From JBCDGZ01 sp038750655 (GTDB lineage Bacteria > Bacteroidota > Bacteroidia > Chitinophagales > Saprospiraceae): DNA of 23,374 bases. Each line of letters opens with the position of its first letter. Positions within the stretch are counted from its first letter, which is position 1. The notes under the pieces are model-generated. The model ran no database searches. It was not told the origin of the DNA and worked only from the letters and a program-made list of their open reading frames with translations. Location of the stretch: assembly GCA_038750655.1 (NCBI GenBank), contig JBCDGZ010000123.1, positions 1-23,374 on the forward strand. The letters are read 5' to 3'. A program made the position numbers and the translations under genes. Of this stretch, positions 16,601 through 23,266 are shown one piece after another.

Positions 16601-16786
16601 GGGGGGATAGAGCTGCATGGCCTTTTCGAAGGACTGCTGCGCCAGTGCGAAGTTGCCATTTTTATAAAATTCGGTGCCCCGCTTATAAGCCAGGTTGGCA
16701 TCGGTATACAGTGTTGTTGCCTGAGCGGACAATAGGATGGGCATCCATAAAAGAATGATCGGGAAAAAGAGCTTCTTTATGTGCAT
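13658..16786 (-). CDS. Large periplasmic tetratricopeptide-repeat protein
   Basis: A 1042-aa protein with a signal peptide (LFFPIILLWMPILLSAQA), so periplasmic or membrane-attached. Nearly all the rest is helical TPR units: GTEFYKNGNFALAQQSFEKAMQ, QVLFGQAYFE-like blocks such as LLVGQAYFEKGEFARALPFLE, FQLGFVQYETGKYKEAIENFE and FYIGKLAFDSKEYDKALQAFN. At least 15-20 repeats seem present. TPR arrays are protein-binding scaffolds; a client outer-membrane protein is suggested by the barrel gene 81 bp downstream. The C-terminal tail is acidic (NFLEMDPDEGGN). It is the first gene of its strand block, preceded by two palindromes at 16824-16859. No enzymatic domain is visible. Confidence 0.88.
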   Translation of the reverse strand: MHIKKLFFPIILLWMPILLSAQATTLYTDANLAYKRGTEFYKNGNFALAQQSFEKAMQLYPPNNEPELELLRTQAQLYYAKCAVRLNLPDGEKLILDFAREHDPDPIANQAVLEMANYYYNAKEYEKASQLFAQIDAYDLNREQRSEVKFKQGYSLFVKRKFKEAKGHFEEVKDVENEYYFPTNYYLGLCHFFENKYNQAIASFKRVERSKKYKPHIPYYITQIYFAQGNYEDAIAYGRPKLEDKSVRKRAEISLLVGQAYFEKGEFARALPFLEAAAKNSSKLRKEDFFQLGFVQYETGKYKEAIENFEQLSRLKSELGQNAMYLLGDCHIKTDNNAAARNAFKAASRMDYDSSIKEEALYNYAKLSYELNYDREAVDALQQIDPSSKYYAEAQTILSAIFLNTRDYAKALQILEQIPSKTPKMRETYQKVAYYRGVQLYQAGNTGQARQLFEKSIAEGVDARTKALATYWLGEMAHQDKEYATSIRELNKFTALAKTMSRLPDESSLYTANYTQGYNYLKQENYESALGFFQDAIAGIRQNSMYINNEYVRHNILGDATLRAGDCLFKRNQYTKAVRFYDDAINNQYSGYVYALYQKAIIEGLRGKTTNKIIALESLVDDHPRSAYADNALLQLGVTYLEIGKFDQATKPLKRLINEFKSKSELLNQALLKLGLISYNQGNLPTAINYYKQVFSNNPDPKEAQAALSALEEIYVDDLGKSDEYFAFLETIPGYSVGNDEKEAISFKAAESQFESGNYEKAINGYNNYIRKYPNGRYGIIAYYHRGESYAVLQQYGNAFQDYSYIVGKGQSKYYLKALKKAALISYNYQQDFNKAYQLYTQLEEAASDEDTRFEAQLGAMRSAYRINDTQAVRAMATKVANNPRATDDQKASANFYIGKLAFDSKEYDKALQAFNEVTKLSDNEQTAEARYQIAYIYYLRRDLDVAQQLCLNANKESSNYPYWIAKSVILLADILAEKGDLFNAQAALEGLIENYDEDQELVNIAKAKLEKIKSQQAASSRLRVEPENSNFLEMDPDEGGN

Positions 16787-16823
16787 AGGTGAAAAATTGG
16801 ATTTTTCGATGGTTTACGGACAT

Positions 16824-16859
16824 GTGCAATAACTGCACTAACTATACAATTCATTGTAT
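16824..16859. promoter_or_regulatory. Two adjacent palindromes upstream of the TPR gene
   Basis: GTGCA-N5-TGCAC at 16824-16838 and ATACAAT-N2-ATTGTAT at 16844-16859. TGCAATAA (16825-16832) is also complementary to TTATTGCA (16859-16866). They lie 38-80 bp upstream of the TPR start, in promoter territory, so may be operator sites. The 2-nt centre of the second makes an RNA hairpin unlikely, favouring a DNA-binding site. Confidence 0.4.
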
Positions 16860-16955
16860 TATTGCAGCGAATTTATAAAAATTTTAACAGAATTATGATT
16901 TATGTAGGGCTGGTGAGTAGGGCTTATTTTATTGGAGAGGACGGGAGAGAAGGTC

Positions 16956-16983
16956 GCAGTGTCCCCTGATCGGGAGACACTGC
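16956..16983 (+). ncRNA. Candidate small RNA body hairpin (5' end not defined)
   Basis: GCAGTGTC (16956-16963) pairs perfectly with GACACTGC (16976-16983), with more C-G pairing inside, giving a stable stem-loop. It sits three bases before a complete intrinsic terminator on the plus strand, although no plus-strand protein gene precedes it within several kilobases. A short plus-strand transcript ending near 17012 is inferred. I do not see a clear TAnnTTTG promoter, so the 5' end is unknown. I recognise no known RNA family. Confidence 0.35.
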
Positions 16984-16985
16984 TT

Positions 16986-17015
16986 GGACTTTGAAAAGGT
17001 CCGTCTTTTTTTATT
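16986..17015 (+). terminator. Intrinsic terminator on the plus strand
   Basis: GGACTTT (16986-16992) pairs with AAGGTCC (16996-17002) around a GAA loop, with one G-T pair. Three bases later comes a run of seven T (17006-17012). On the minus strand the hairpin is not followed by T, so it does not serve the ornithine aminotransferase gene. It terminates plus-strand transcription. Confidence 0.7.
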
Positions 17016-17094
17016 TAAGTTCGCGTCAGGGTTTCTGCTAAGGGCTACCGTGTACACACATTTATTTTTTGTACAAGAAGTAACTATCATCAAT

Positions 17095-18372
17095 CTACCC
17101 CTGATAAGCCAGTATCGTCTGTTCAATAATATCACAGCACTCCTGCATCTGCTCATCCGTAATAACCAGTGGAGGAGCAAAGCGAATAATATTACCGTGG
17201 GTTGGCTTGGCCAGCAAGCCATTTTTAGCCATAGCCACACACATATTCCAAGCCGTCTTGCTTTCCTCCGTATCGTTGATGACGATGGCATTGAGCAGAC
17301 CTTTGCCACGCGTAAGGCTTACCCATTCTGATTTGTCGGCCAGCTGTTGCATTCGTTTGCGGAAGACTTTACCCAAACGATCTGCATTTTCAGATAGCCT
17401 TTCATCTCTCACTACTTTTAGGGCCTCCATGGCCACTGCGCAGGCCAGCGGATTACCACCGAAGGTAGAGCCGTGTTCGCCGGGTTTGATGCAGAGCATG
17501 ATCTCATCATCCGCCAGTACGGCTGATACGGGGAAAACGCCACCACTGAGGGCTTTCCCTAGCACCAGAATATCTGCTTTGACTTCTGGATTATGTGGTT
17601 CCCCAAGGTAGCATCTGGAGCTTTCGCCGGAGGTCGCCAACAGGCGGCCCGTACGGCCAATACCCGTTTGGACCTCATCGGCAATAAAGAGGGCATTGTG
17701 CTGCTTGCAAAGGTCTGCAGCGCCCTTCAGATAGCCTTCATCGGGGACAATGACCCCGGCTTCTCCCTGGATCGGTTCTACCATGAAGCCTGCTACATTT
17801 TCCTCCTGGAGAGCCGCTTCGAGCGCCTCAAGATCATTATAGGGAATGATCATATATCCAGGCATGTAGGGCCCGAAGCCTTTGGTGCTACTGGGATCCA
17901 CAGAGGCGGAGATGACACTGAGGGTTCGGCCGTGAAAATTACCGCTGGCAAAAATGATCTTAGCCTGATTTTCGGGGATACCTTTAACCGTATAAGCCCA
18001 TTTGCGACAGAGCTTCAGGGCTGTTTCTACGGCCTCCACACCACTATTGATAGGCAGCACCTTGTCGTATCCAAAGAATTCAGCAACAAATTTTTCGTAG
18101 GGACCCAGGCGGTCATTGTGGAAGGCCCGAGAGGTCAGCGTCAAGGTCGAAGCTTGTTCCTTTAGGGCATTGATAATTCGGGGGTGACAATGCCCTTGAT
18201 TGACAGCAGAGTAGGCCGACAGAAAATCGTAGTACCTTTTACCCTCAACATCCCAAAGATAGACGCCTTCGCCCTTGGCGAGAACGACAGGGAGAGGATG
18301 GTAGTTGTGGGCACCATATTTATTTTCAACTTCAATGAGTTGTTGAGAGCTGAGCTGAATTTGTTGAATCAT
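17095..18372 (-). CDS. rocD: Ornithine--oxo-acid aminotransferase
   Basis: A 425-aa class III PLP aminotransferase that converts ornithine and 2-oxoglutarate to glutamate semialdehyde and glutamate in arginine/ornithine catabolism. Seen: the N-terminal ENKYGAHNYHPLPVVLAKGEG typical of ornithine aminotransferases, NSGVEAVETALKLCRKW, GNFHGRT, EPIQGEAGV, IADEVQTGIGRTG (D232 contacts the PLP ring) and LGKALSGG with the Schiff-base lysine K273, then HGSTFGGNPLA. Between GRTG and the lysine (about residues 246-265) is an insertion of some ten residues relative to canonical enzymes, containing one cysteine. Start ATG 18372 lies 13 bp after the stop of ald: the two are one operon. Cytoplasmic. Confidence 0.95.
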   Translation of the reverse strand: MIQQIQLSSQQLIEVENKYGAHNYHPLPVVLAKGEGVYLWDVEGKRYYDFLSAYSAVNQGHCHPRIINALKEQASTLTLTSRAFHNDRLGPYEKFVAEFFGYDKVLPINSGVEAVETALKLCRKWAYTVKGIPENQAKIIFASGNFHGRTLSVISASVDPSSTKGFGPYMPGYMIIPYNDLEALEAALQEENVAGFMVEPIQGEAGVIVPDEGYLKGAADLCKQHNALFIADEVQTGIGRTGRLLATSGESSRCYLGEPHNPEVKADILVLGKALSGGVFPVSAVLADDEIMLCIKPGEHGSTFGGNPLACAVAMEALKVVRDERLSENADRLGKVFRKRMQQLADKSEWVSLTRGKGLLNAIVINDTEESKTAWNMCVAMAKNGLLAKPTHGNIIRFAPPLVITDEQMQECCDIIEQTILAYQG

Positions 18373-18385
18373 GGGTTTTAAATTT

Positions 18386-19501
18386 TTAGTCCAAAAATTG
18401 GTTCACATCGGTATAGGGCAGACGGAAGGCGTCGGCTACTCCTTTGTATACGACCTTACCGTGGATAATGTTTAGCCCAAGCTTCAATTCCTCGCGCTCC
18501 TGACAGGCTTTTTTCCAACCTTTATCGGCCAGTTGAATGGCGTAGGGGAGGGTAGCATTGGTCAGGGCAATGGTTGAGGTATAGGGTACTGCACCGGGCA
18601 TGTTGGCGACACAGTAGTGGACGATATCTTTGATGACAAAGGTAGGGTTCTCGTGAGTGGTAGGCTTGCACGTTTCGATACAGCCTCCTTGATCAACGGC
18701 AACATCTACCAGTACTGTACCTGGGCGCATATCGCCGAGCATCTTGCGGGTGATCAGCTTCGGCGCTTTCGCTCCCGGGATGAGCACCGCCCCGACGATG
18801 AGATCGTGGTTGCGAATCAGGCGTTGGATGTTGAAGGTGTTGGAGTAAAGAGTGGTGACGTTAGCAGGCATGACATCAGCCAAATAGCGCAGGCGCTGTA
18901 AGTTGATGTCCAAGATGGTGACCTTAGCGCCCAGGCCTGCGGCCATCTTGGCGGCCTGCGTACCGACGATTCCTCCCCCTAGGATCAGCACCTTACCAGG
19001 AGGCACGCCAGGAACGCCGCCCAGCAGCACTCCACGACCCTTAACCGGCTTTTCAAGGTACTTGGCCCCTTCCTGAATAGCCATACGACCCGCTACTTCC
19101 GACATCGGAATCAACAGCGGCAGGCTGCGATCCGGCATCTCTACCGTCTCATAGGCTAGGCATATAGACTTACTTTTGATCATCGCCTGCGTCAGCGGCT
19201 TGTAAGAAGCAAAGTGGAAGTAGGTAAAGACCAGTTGATCTTCGCGGATCAAATCGTATTCTTCCGCAATAGGCTCTTTGACCTTAATGATCATTTCCGA
19301 CTTCTTATAAACAGCCCTGATGTCGCGGAGAATGGTGGCGCCGGCCTCTGTATAGTCGCTATCTGAAAAACCACTGCCTTTACCAGCAGTTCTTTGGATG
19401 TATACCTTATGGCCTCGTCTAGTTAATTCGAGTGCACCGGCAGGCGTTAGAGCAACGCGATTCTCATCAGGTTTGATTTCTTTAGGTACTCCAATAATCA
19501 T
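18386..19501 (-). CDS. ald: Alanine dehydrogenase
   Basis: A 371-aa NAD-dependent dehydrogenase that interconverts alanine with pyruvate and ammonium. Seen: IGVPKEIKPDENRVALTPAG with the substrate arginine R15, IKVKEP with the pyruvate-binding lysine, FTYFHFA with the catalytic histidine, the Rossmann motif GGGIVGTQAAKMAAGLGA, and VDVAVDQGGCIET with HYCVANMPGAVPYTST near the end. Full length for the family (about 370). First gene of the ald-rocD operon, so alanine and ornithine deamination are probably co-regulated. It has the clearest promoter in the window, at 19542-19571. Confidence 0.96.
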   Translation of the reverse strand: MIIGVPKEIKPDENRVALTPAGALELTRRGHKVYIQRTAGKGSGFSDSDYTEAGATILRDIRAVYKKSEMIIKVKEPIAEEYDLIREDQLVFTYFHFASYKPLTQAMIKSKSICLAYETVEMPDRSLPLLIPMSEVAGRMAIQEGAKYLEKPVKGRGVLLGGVPGVPPGKVLILGGGIVGTQAAKMAAGLGAKVTILDINLQRLRYLADVMPANVTTLYSNTFNIQRLIRNHDLIVGAVLIPGAKAPKLITRKMLGDMRPGTVLVDVAVDQGGCIETCKPTTHENPTFVIKDIVHYCVANMPGAVPYTSTIALTNATLPYAIQLADKGWKKACQEREELKLGLNIIHGKVVYKGVADAFRLPYTDVNQFLD

Positions 19502-19541
19502 GGATCGTAATGTTTTAAATGGTCAGGTTGTTTAATGGGCA

Positions 19542-19571
19542 CAAATATAGGTGAAAGTACGGAAAGCGCAA
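19542..19571 (-). promoter_or_regulatory. Bacteroidota-type promoter of the ald-rocD operon
   Basis: On the minus strand TATATTTG (19549 to 19542) is a perfect TAnnTTTG -7 element. A TTG (19571 to 19569) stands 19 bp upstream as the -33 element, the spacing expected for the Bacteroidota primary sigma factor. The ATG of ald follows about 40 bp downstream. Confidence 0.65.
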
Positions 19572-19603
19572 CGGCTTATTTGTAAGAATTTTACCGCACC
19601 AAA

Positions 19604-20314
19604 TTAAGCGATTCGTCGCTTACCCTCTACCGTAATTACTGATCCTTCTGCCAAGATTATTGACTTGGGAGAAAGTTGTTGTAGGCCGCTAAATCTATCG
19701 CCATACACCCGTCTATAATCCACATCAATTCTATGTTCACTAACTGGATAAAACTGCCATTGGGGATGGGTGACTTCATATTCGTAGGTGATCTGCTCAT
19801 CTACCTTAGTATACCCCCAATAATGCTCCATGATGAACTCTTCTTCGCTGCCTTCCACCACTGCTTGCCCCATCGCCTTACCTTTTGCCCACATCTCTTG
19901 CCACGCTCCCTGGCATCGCCACTTGTAGGCCACTTCTACGAATTGCTCGTCAATGGTCCACTGATGGCTCATCGGCATGGTTTCATAATGCTCTTTGTAA
20001 AGGGTATTGGCCACTAGGGTCAGTGCACTTTTGGGAACAATTTCTTTAATAAATACCACCCCTCTCTTCCATTGCCCTTCAGATTTATACCGAACATAAA
20101 ACCTAAGATTGACTTCTTCAAAATTGGTATGAAAAGGAATTTTAATGCCCAAGAGCCGGGTATTGACGAACATAAAACCGACCAGGCTGACGTAGACGGT
20201 GTCGTTCCACCGATCCAGCTCGGTACCGTTGGGGACAAAGGGGTGGAGGAGCGCCGCATCGACTGCGTAGTTGATGAGGATTAACTTTCGCCATTCTGCT
20301 TTTAGGAAACTCAT
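19604..20314 (-). CDS. DUF2071 (YqjF-like) family protein
   Basis: A 236-aa protein matching the DUF2071/YqjF family: FLKAEWRKLILINYAVDAALLHPFVPNGTELD at the start, then VYVSLVGFMFVNTRLLG, the NLRFYVRY stretch, and VEGSEEEFIMEHYWGYT in the middle. The family is uncharacterised, about 220-250 aa, cytoplasmic and related to the acetoacetate decarboxylase-like fold; a reaction cannot be given. A longer frame starts at 20353, but the family begins at the MSFLKAEW methionine, so 20314 is chosen. It is divergent from the TetR gene, with palindromes between them that could be the regulator's sites. Confidence 0.85.
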   Translation of the reverse strand: MSFLKAEWRKLILINYAVDAALLHPFVPNGTELDRWNDTVYVSLVGFMFVNTRLLGIKIPFHTNFEEVNLRFYVRYKSEGQWKRGVVFIKEIVPKSALTLVANTLYKEHYETMPMSHQWTIDEQFVEVAYKWRCQGAWQEMWAKGKAMGQAVVEGSEEEFIMEHYWGYTKVDEQITYEYEVTHPQWQFYPVSEHRIDVDYRRVYGDRFSGLQQLSPKSIILAEGSVITVEGKRRIA

Positions 20315-20545
20315 ATCGGAGATGTTGAGAGGTATTTTTGTAAATATACGCACAAATCAGTAAGATACAGGAGATGGCTTTAGGGAGGGCCCCTACCTCC
20401 GGCAGGCAGGCACCCACATTACCTCGTACCAATAGAACAATAGTTCTTCTGTCTTCTGATAAGTGGAAATGCAAGGATTATATTTTTTAATAACGTATTA
20501 TCTCCAAGAATTAGGCAAAAAGTTAGTAATTACTTACTTTTAAGT
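20315..20545. promoter_or_regulatory. Divergent promoter region DUF2071 / tetR
   Basis: This 231-bp region contains three small palindromes: AGAAC-N4-GTTCT (20434-20447), TAATA-N3-TATTA (20488-20500) and AGTAATTACT (20525-20534). The last lies 12 bp before the tetR start, where autoregulatory operators are usual. A GC-rich imperfect inverted repeat lies at 20392-20410. No perfect -7 element was found on either strand. Confidence 0.4.
20392..20410. repeat. GC-rich REP-like imperfect palindrome
   Basis: CCTACCTCC followed directly by GGCAGGCAGG is nearly self-complementary (two internal mismatches) and stands out as GC-rich in an AT-rich gap. GGAGG at 20384-20388 can also pair with CCTCC at 20396-20400. 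CCTGCCTGCCGG-type palindromes are often dispersed in Bacteroidota genomes; one copy here cannot prove that. Confidence 0.35.
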
Positions 20546-21067
20546 GTGAGCAGTCGTAAAGAGAATATTATCATCACCGCATTAGAGTTGTTTGCTAATG
20601 AAGGGTATAATGCCACTTCGACCAGCAAGATAGCCAAACAGGCGGAGGTTTCGGAGGGTCTGATCTTTAGGCATTTTAAGAATAAGCAGGGATTACTGAA
20701 CGCCGTGATCGCAGCGGCGGATAAGCGCCTAAAAGAGGTTACGGCTCCACTTTTCGAACTCAAAGAACCTAAAGAAATCATCCGTTTCATCATTGAAATG
20801 CCCTTCAATATCGATGAAGACAAGCACGATTTCTGGCGAATGCAGTTCACCATCAAATGGGAACAAAATTATTACAAGCACGACAAGATGAAGCCGATAC
20901 TAGAGCTGCTCATTGTAGCTTTTTCACAGCTCGGCTATCCTTCTCCCGATAAAGAAGCGCAGTTACTACTCAATATTATTGAAGGGATTTCGACCGACAT
21001 TCTCAGAGGAACACTTGTTGATTCCGAAGCCTTTAGATCCTTTATGTTAAATAAGTATGAACTCTAA
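20546..21067 (+). CDS. TetR/AcrR-family transcriptional regulator
   Basis: A 173-aa regulator with an N-terminal TetR helix-turn-helix: KENIIITALELFANEGYNATSTSKIAKQAEVSEGLIFRHFKNKQGLL. The C-terminal ligand-binding helices are divergent, as usual. The start is GTG (20546), which gives the normal short lead before the first helix; no ATG fits. Slightly short for the family (190-210 aa) but complete. It sits between the divergent DUF2071 gene and the downstream molybdenum hydroxylase operon (76 bp to the cytochrome start). The perfect palindrome at 21085-21098 in that gap makes the hydroxylase operon a likely target. Ligand unknown. Confidence 0.92.
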   Translation: MSSRKENIIITALELFANEGYNATSTSKIAKQAEVSEGLIFRHFKNKQGLLNAVIAAADKRLKEVTAPLFELKEPKEIIRFIIEMPFNIDEDKHDFWRMQFTIKWEQNYYKHDKMKPILELLIVAFSQLGYPSPDKEAQLLLNIIEGISTDILRGTLVDSEAFRSFMLNKYEL

Positions 21068-21071
21068 TTTT

Positions 21072-21111
21072 TTGACTAATAATGAGTGATTAATCACTTA
21101 ATTTTTATAAT
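21072..21111 (+). promoter_or_regulatory. Palindromic operator in the promoter of the molybdenum hydroxylase operon
   Basis: AGTGATTAATCACT at 21085-21098 is a perfect 14-bp palindrome, of the kind TetR dimers bind. It lies between TTGACT (21072-21077) and TATAAT (21106-21111). These resemble -35 and -10 boxes, but their 28-bp spacing is too long for a normal promoter, so the exact promoter is uncertain. A protein bound here would block transcription of the operon starting at 21144. Confidence 0.55.
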
Positions 21112-21143
21112 CAATCTATATCAATCTATCTAAATTTACTAAA

Positions 21144-21758
21144 ATGAGGAGATTTAATCTTTCTAAATTCACCCTTATCCTCTCTGCTATGGGGACGATA
21201 CTGGTACTAGGCCTCCACGCAGCGCCGGAGGCTGTCGATCCCCCTCCGGAGACCGATCGAATGCTTGCCGCAAAGGAAACACCCTTCGATAAAATGATGC
21301 TGGTGCTCACCCACAAGCGCTGTGTCAACTGTCATCCGGCTGGCGATCGTCCTCGTCAGGGTGAAGACAGTCATTACCACAATTTTGGGGTAGTACGGGG
21401 CGAAGACAATCATGGCATTGCTGCTCTTCGTTGCAATGCCTGCCATCAGAACGAAAACAACGACTACTCCGGCGTGCCCGGAGCACCGGAGTGGAGCCTA
21501 GCCCCGCTTAGCATGCAATGGGAAGGCTTGAGCCGCGTCGAAATTGCCCATTCTATGCTGGACCCTGCCCGCAACGGCGGCCGTACCCTCGAACAAATCG
21601 TCGAACACCTCACCGAACACGAGCTGGTGCTCTGGGCCTGGGAGCCTGGCGTCAATGCCAGCGGGCAGCCTCGCGAAAAGCCACCGGTTCCCAAAGACGA
21701 ATACATCCAGGCCGTCAAAGAATGGGCCGAGTCCGGTGCAGTCATTCCAGAACAATAA
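21144..21758 (+). CDS. Diheme c-type cytochrome of an isoquinoline 1-oxidoreductase-type operon
   Basis: A 204-aa exported protein. An N-terminal hydrophobic segment (FTLILSAMGTILVLGLHAA) acts as signal peptide or anchor. Two heme-binding motifs follow: CVNCH (60-64) and CNACH (97-101). Proteins of this size and pattern often precede iorA/iorB-type genes and are labelled as an isoquinoline 1-oxidoreductase subunit. The expected role is to take electrons from the iron-sulfur subunit in the periplasm and pass them to the respiratory chain. It ends 23 bp before the [2Fe-2S] subunit and is probably the first gene of the operon. Heme attachment is inferred from the motifs. Confidence 0.85.
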   Translation: MRRFNLSKFTLILSAMGTILVLGLHAAPEAVDPPPETDRMLAAKETPFDKMMLVLTHKRCVNCHPAGDRPRQGEDSHYHNFGVVRGEDNHGIAALRCNACHQNENNDYSGVPGAPEWSLAPLSMQWEGLSRVEIAHSMLDPARNGGRTLEQIVEHLTEHELVLWAWEPGVNASGQPREKPPVPKDEYIQAVKEWAESGAVIPEQ

Positions 21759-21781
21759 TCGAGCATCTAAATCAATCTAAA

Positions 21782-22249
21782 ATGAAAATCGCATTCAATA
21801 TAAATGGTGTACCACAAAGTGTCGACACCGATGGCAATACGCCACTACTGTGGGTGATCCGAGACCTTTTGGATTTGAAAGGCACTAAGTTTGGCTGTGG
21901 CAAAGCCGCCTGCGGCGCCTGTACCATCCACGTCAACGGCGACGCTGTTCGCTCCTGTTCCTACGCCGTCAAATTTGCCGAAGGCAAAGAAATTACCACC
22001 ATCGAAGGCCTCTCTACGGAGAATCAACTGCATCCAGTACAGCAGGCTTGGATGGAGGAAATCGTCCCCCAATGTGGCTACTGCCAACCCGGGTTTATGA
22101 TGGCTACGGCCGCCATGCTCGAAAAAATTCCCAATCCCACCGATCAGGACATCGATGATAATATCGTCAATATCTGCCGCTGTGCGACCTACTATCGCAT
22201 GCGCAAGGCCATTCATCGAGCCGCTGAAATCAAAAATGCTAACACCTAA
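21782..22249 (+). CDS. iorA: [2Fe-2S] subunit of molybdenum hydroxylase (isoquinoline 1-oxidoreductase alpha-like)
   Basis: A 155-aa small subunit with both iron-sulfur clusters of the xanthine oxidase family. The plant ferredoxin-type cluster uses C39, C44, C47 and C59 (FGCGKAACGACTIHVNG...C); the second cluster, in the helical domain, uses C98, C101, C132 and C134 (CGYCQPGF ... ICRC). All eight ligands are present and the length is normal. ATG 21782 is chosen because it gives the family N-terminus; the open frame to the left (from 21518) only overlaps the cytochrome gene. The subunit transfers electrons from the molybdenum site to the cytochrome. It has no signal peptide and probably travels through Tat with the large subunit. 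Confidence 0.92.
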   Translation: MKIAFNINGVPQSVDTDGNTPLLWVIRDLLDLKGTKFGCGKAACGACTIHVNGDAVRSCSYAVKFAEGKEITTIEGLSTENQLHPVQQAWMEEIVPQCGYCQPGFMMATAAMLEKIPNPTDQDIDDNIVNICRCATYYRMRKAIHRAAEIKNANT

Positions 22250-22261
22250 AATCCCCTAACT

Positions 22262-23092
22262 ATGCATAATACAGCTAATAAAAAAGGCAAGAAGAAAAAA
22301 TTTTCCCGAAGGAAGTTTCTCGTTCGCTCTGCCGTCGGCGTTGGAGTGATCTTAGGGGCAGGGTACCTCAGTAGAGGGCTGATCCGGCGCTACCTGGCCG
22401 AGGTGGTTAATGCTGCTGAAGCGCCTTACTCCGGCGATACCGAAACCCCAACGCTCTGGTTTGAAATCACTACGGATAATAAGGTTATTCTCTATTCTCC
22501 AAAAGTCGAAATGGGGCAGGGTACCTTTACTGGGATGGCACAGATTGCTGCAGATGAGCTAGAGGTAGACATCAGCCAAATGAAAGTGGTCCACGCCGAT
22601 ACCGCCTCTGGCAACGTCGATGGCTTTAGTACCGGAGGAAGTACCTCCATCTCTAGCCTCTGGCAACCGCTGAGGGAACTCGCCGCCACCATGCGCGAAA
22701 TGCTCAAGCAAGAAGCAGCGCGATTGATGAGCACCGAAGTGGCTGCCCTGAGCGTAAAAAATGGAGTAATCACCGCCGGGGAGCAGTCTATGAACTACGG
22801 CGAGATTGTGGGGGCCGTTAAGGAGTGGAAAGTACCGGATGTTCCTCCGCTGAAAAAGTTGGAGGACTACAAATTCATCCGCAAGCCGATTCCACGGGTA
22901 GATCTGTTGGAAAAGGTAGTCGGAGCGCCTATTTTCGGGATGGATGCAGCTATTCCAGGTATGCTATACGGTGCTGTTGTGCGTTCCTCGATGGTGGGAG
23001 CTAAGTATAAAGACGCGGATACCAGTGCTGCGGAAAATATGCCGGGGGTAGTGAAGGTGGTGAAGGAAGAAGATTTTGTGGGCGTTATATAG
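22262..23092 (+). CDS. iorB: Molybdopterin-binding subunit of molybdenum hydroxylase (IorB-like), truncated
   Basis: A 276-aa reading frame representing only the first third of a subunit normally over 700 aa. A Tat signal is present (SRRKFLVRSAVGVGVILGAG). Then come ITTDNKVILYSPKVEMGQGTFTGMAQIAADELEVD, which is the first cofactor-binding region of the family, and FSTGGSTSISS. The start of the hammerhead region follows (IFGMDAAIPGMLYGAVVRSSM). Homology ends at DFVGVI, where a TAG stop appears and the DNA becomes AT-rich and non-coding. The remaining cofactor-binding domains and the catalytic glutamate are absent, so the product should be inactive unless the gene continues beyond an insertion. 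Expected role when intact: hydroxylation of an N-heterocycle or aldehyde. Confidence 0.88.
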   Translation: MHNTANKKGKKKKFSRRKFLVRSAVGVGVILGAGYLSRGLIRRYLAEVVNAAEAPYSGDTETPTLWFEITTDNKVILYSPKVEMGQGTFTGMAQIAADELEVDISQMKVVHADTASGNVDGFSTGGSTSISSLWQPLRELAATMREMLKQEAARLMSTEVAALSVKNGVITAGEQSMNYGEIVGAVKEWKVPDVPPLKKLEDYKFIRKPIPRVDLLEKVVGAPIFGMDAAIPGMLYGAVVRSSMVGAKYKDADTSAAENMPGVVKVVKEEDFVGVI

Positions 23093-23114
23093 GGCATAAA
23101 ACCAAATGTACAGA

Positions 23115-23180
23115 TATATTTTTGCCGATTTTTGGCATAACTTCCTCATTATAAGCCCTTTATATTTTTGCCGATTTTTG
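23115..23180 (+). repeat. Pair of 20-bp direct repeats
   Basis: TATATTTTTGCCGATTTTTG occurs at 23115-23134 and again at 23161-23180, a 46-bp period; the second copy is followed by a further CCGAAAATG. Multiple copies of a short motif near an element end are typical of transposase-binding regions, but other explanations exist. Confidence 0.7.
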
Positions 23181-23240
23181 CCGAAAATGTTAATTTGCTT
23201 TAATTCTGTGTTAATCTTACCACGAATCATCACCTTTTTT

Positions 23241-23266
23241 CGCCTTTAAATGCGCATTTAGAGGCG
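23241..23266. repeat. 26-bp hairpin-forming palindrome
   Basis: CGCCTTTAAATGC pairs with GCATTTAGAGGCG: thirteen base pairs with a single T-G mismatch. The central TAAATGCGCATTTA is a perfect palindrome. It lies between the two inverted repeats at 23099-23343. No T-run follows, so it is not a typical terminator. Confidence 0.6.

Larger units (their letters stand above)
16787..17094. other. Intergenic region with palindromes and an orphan terminator
   Basis: A 308-bp gap between the start of the TPR gene and the stop of the ornithine aminotransferase gene (both minus). The left part is AT-rich with two palindromes. The right part holds two strong hairpins, the second followed by a T-run on the plus strand, listed separately. 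No convincing coding frame was found. Confidence 0.5.
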
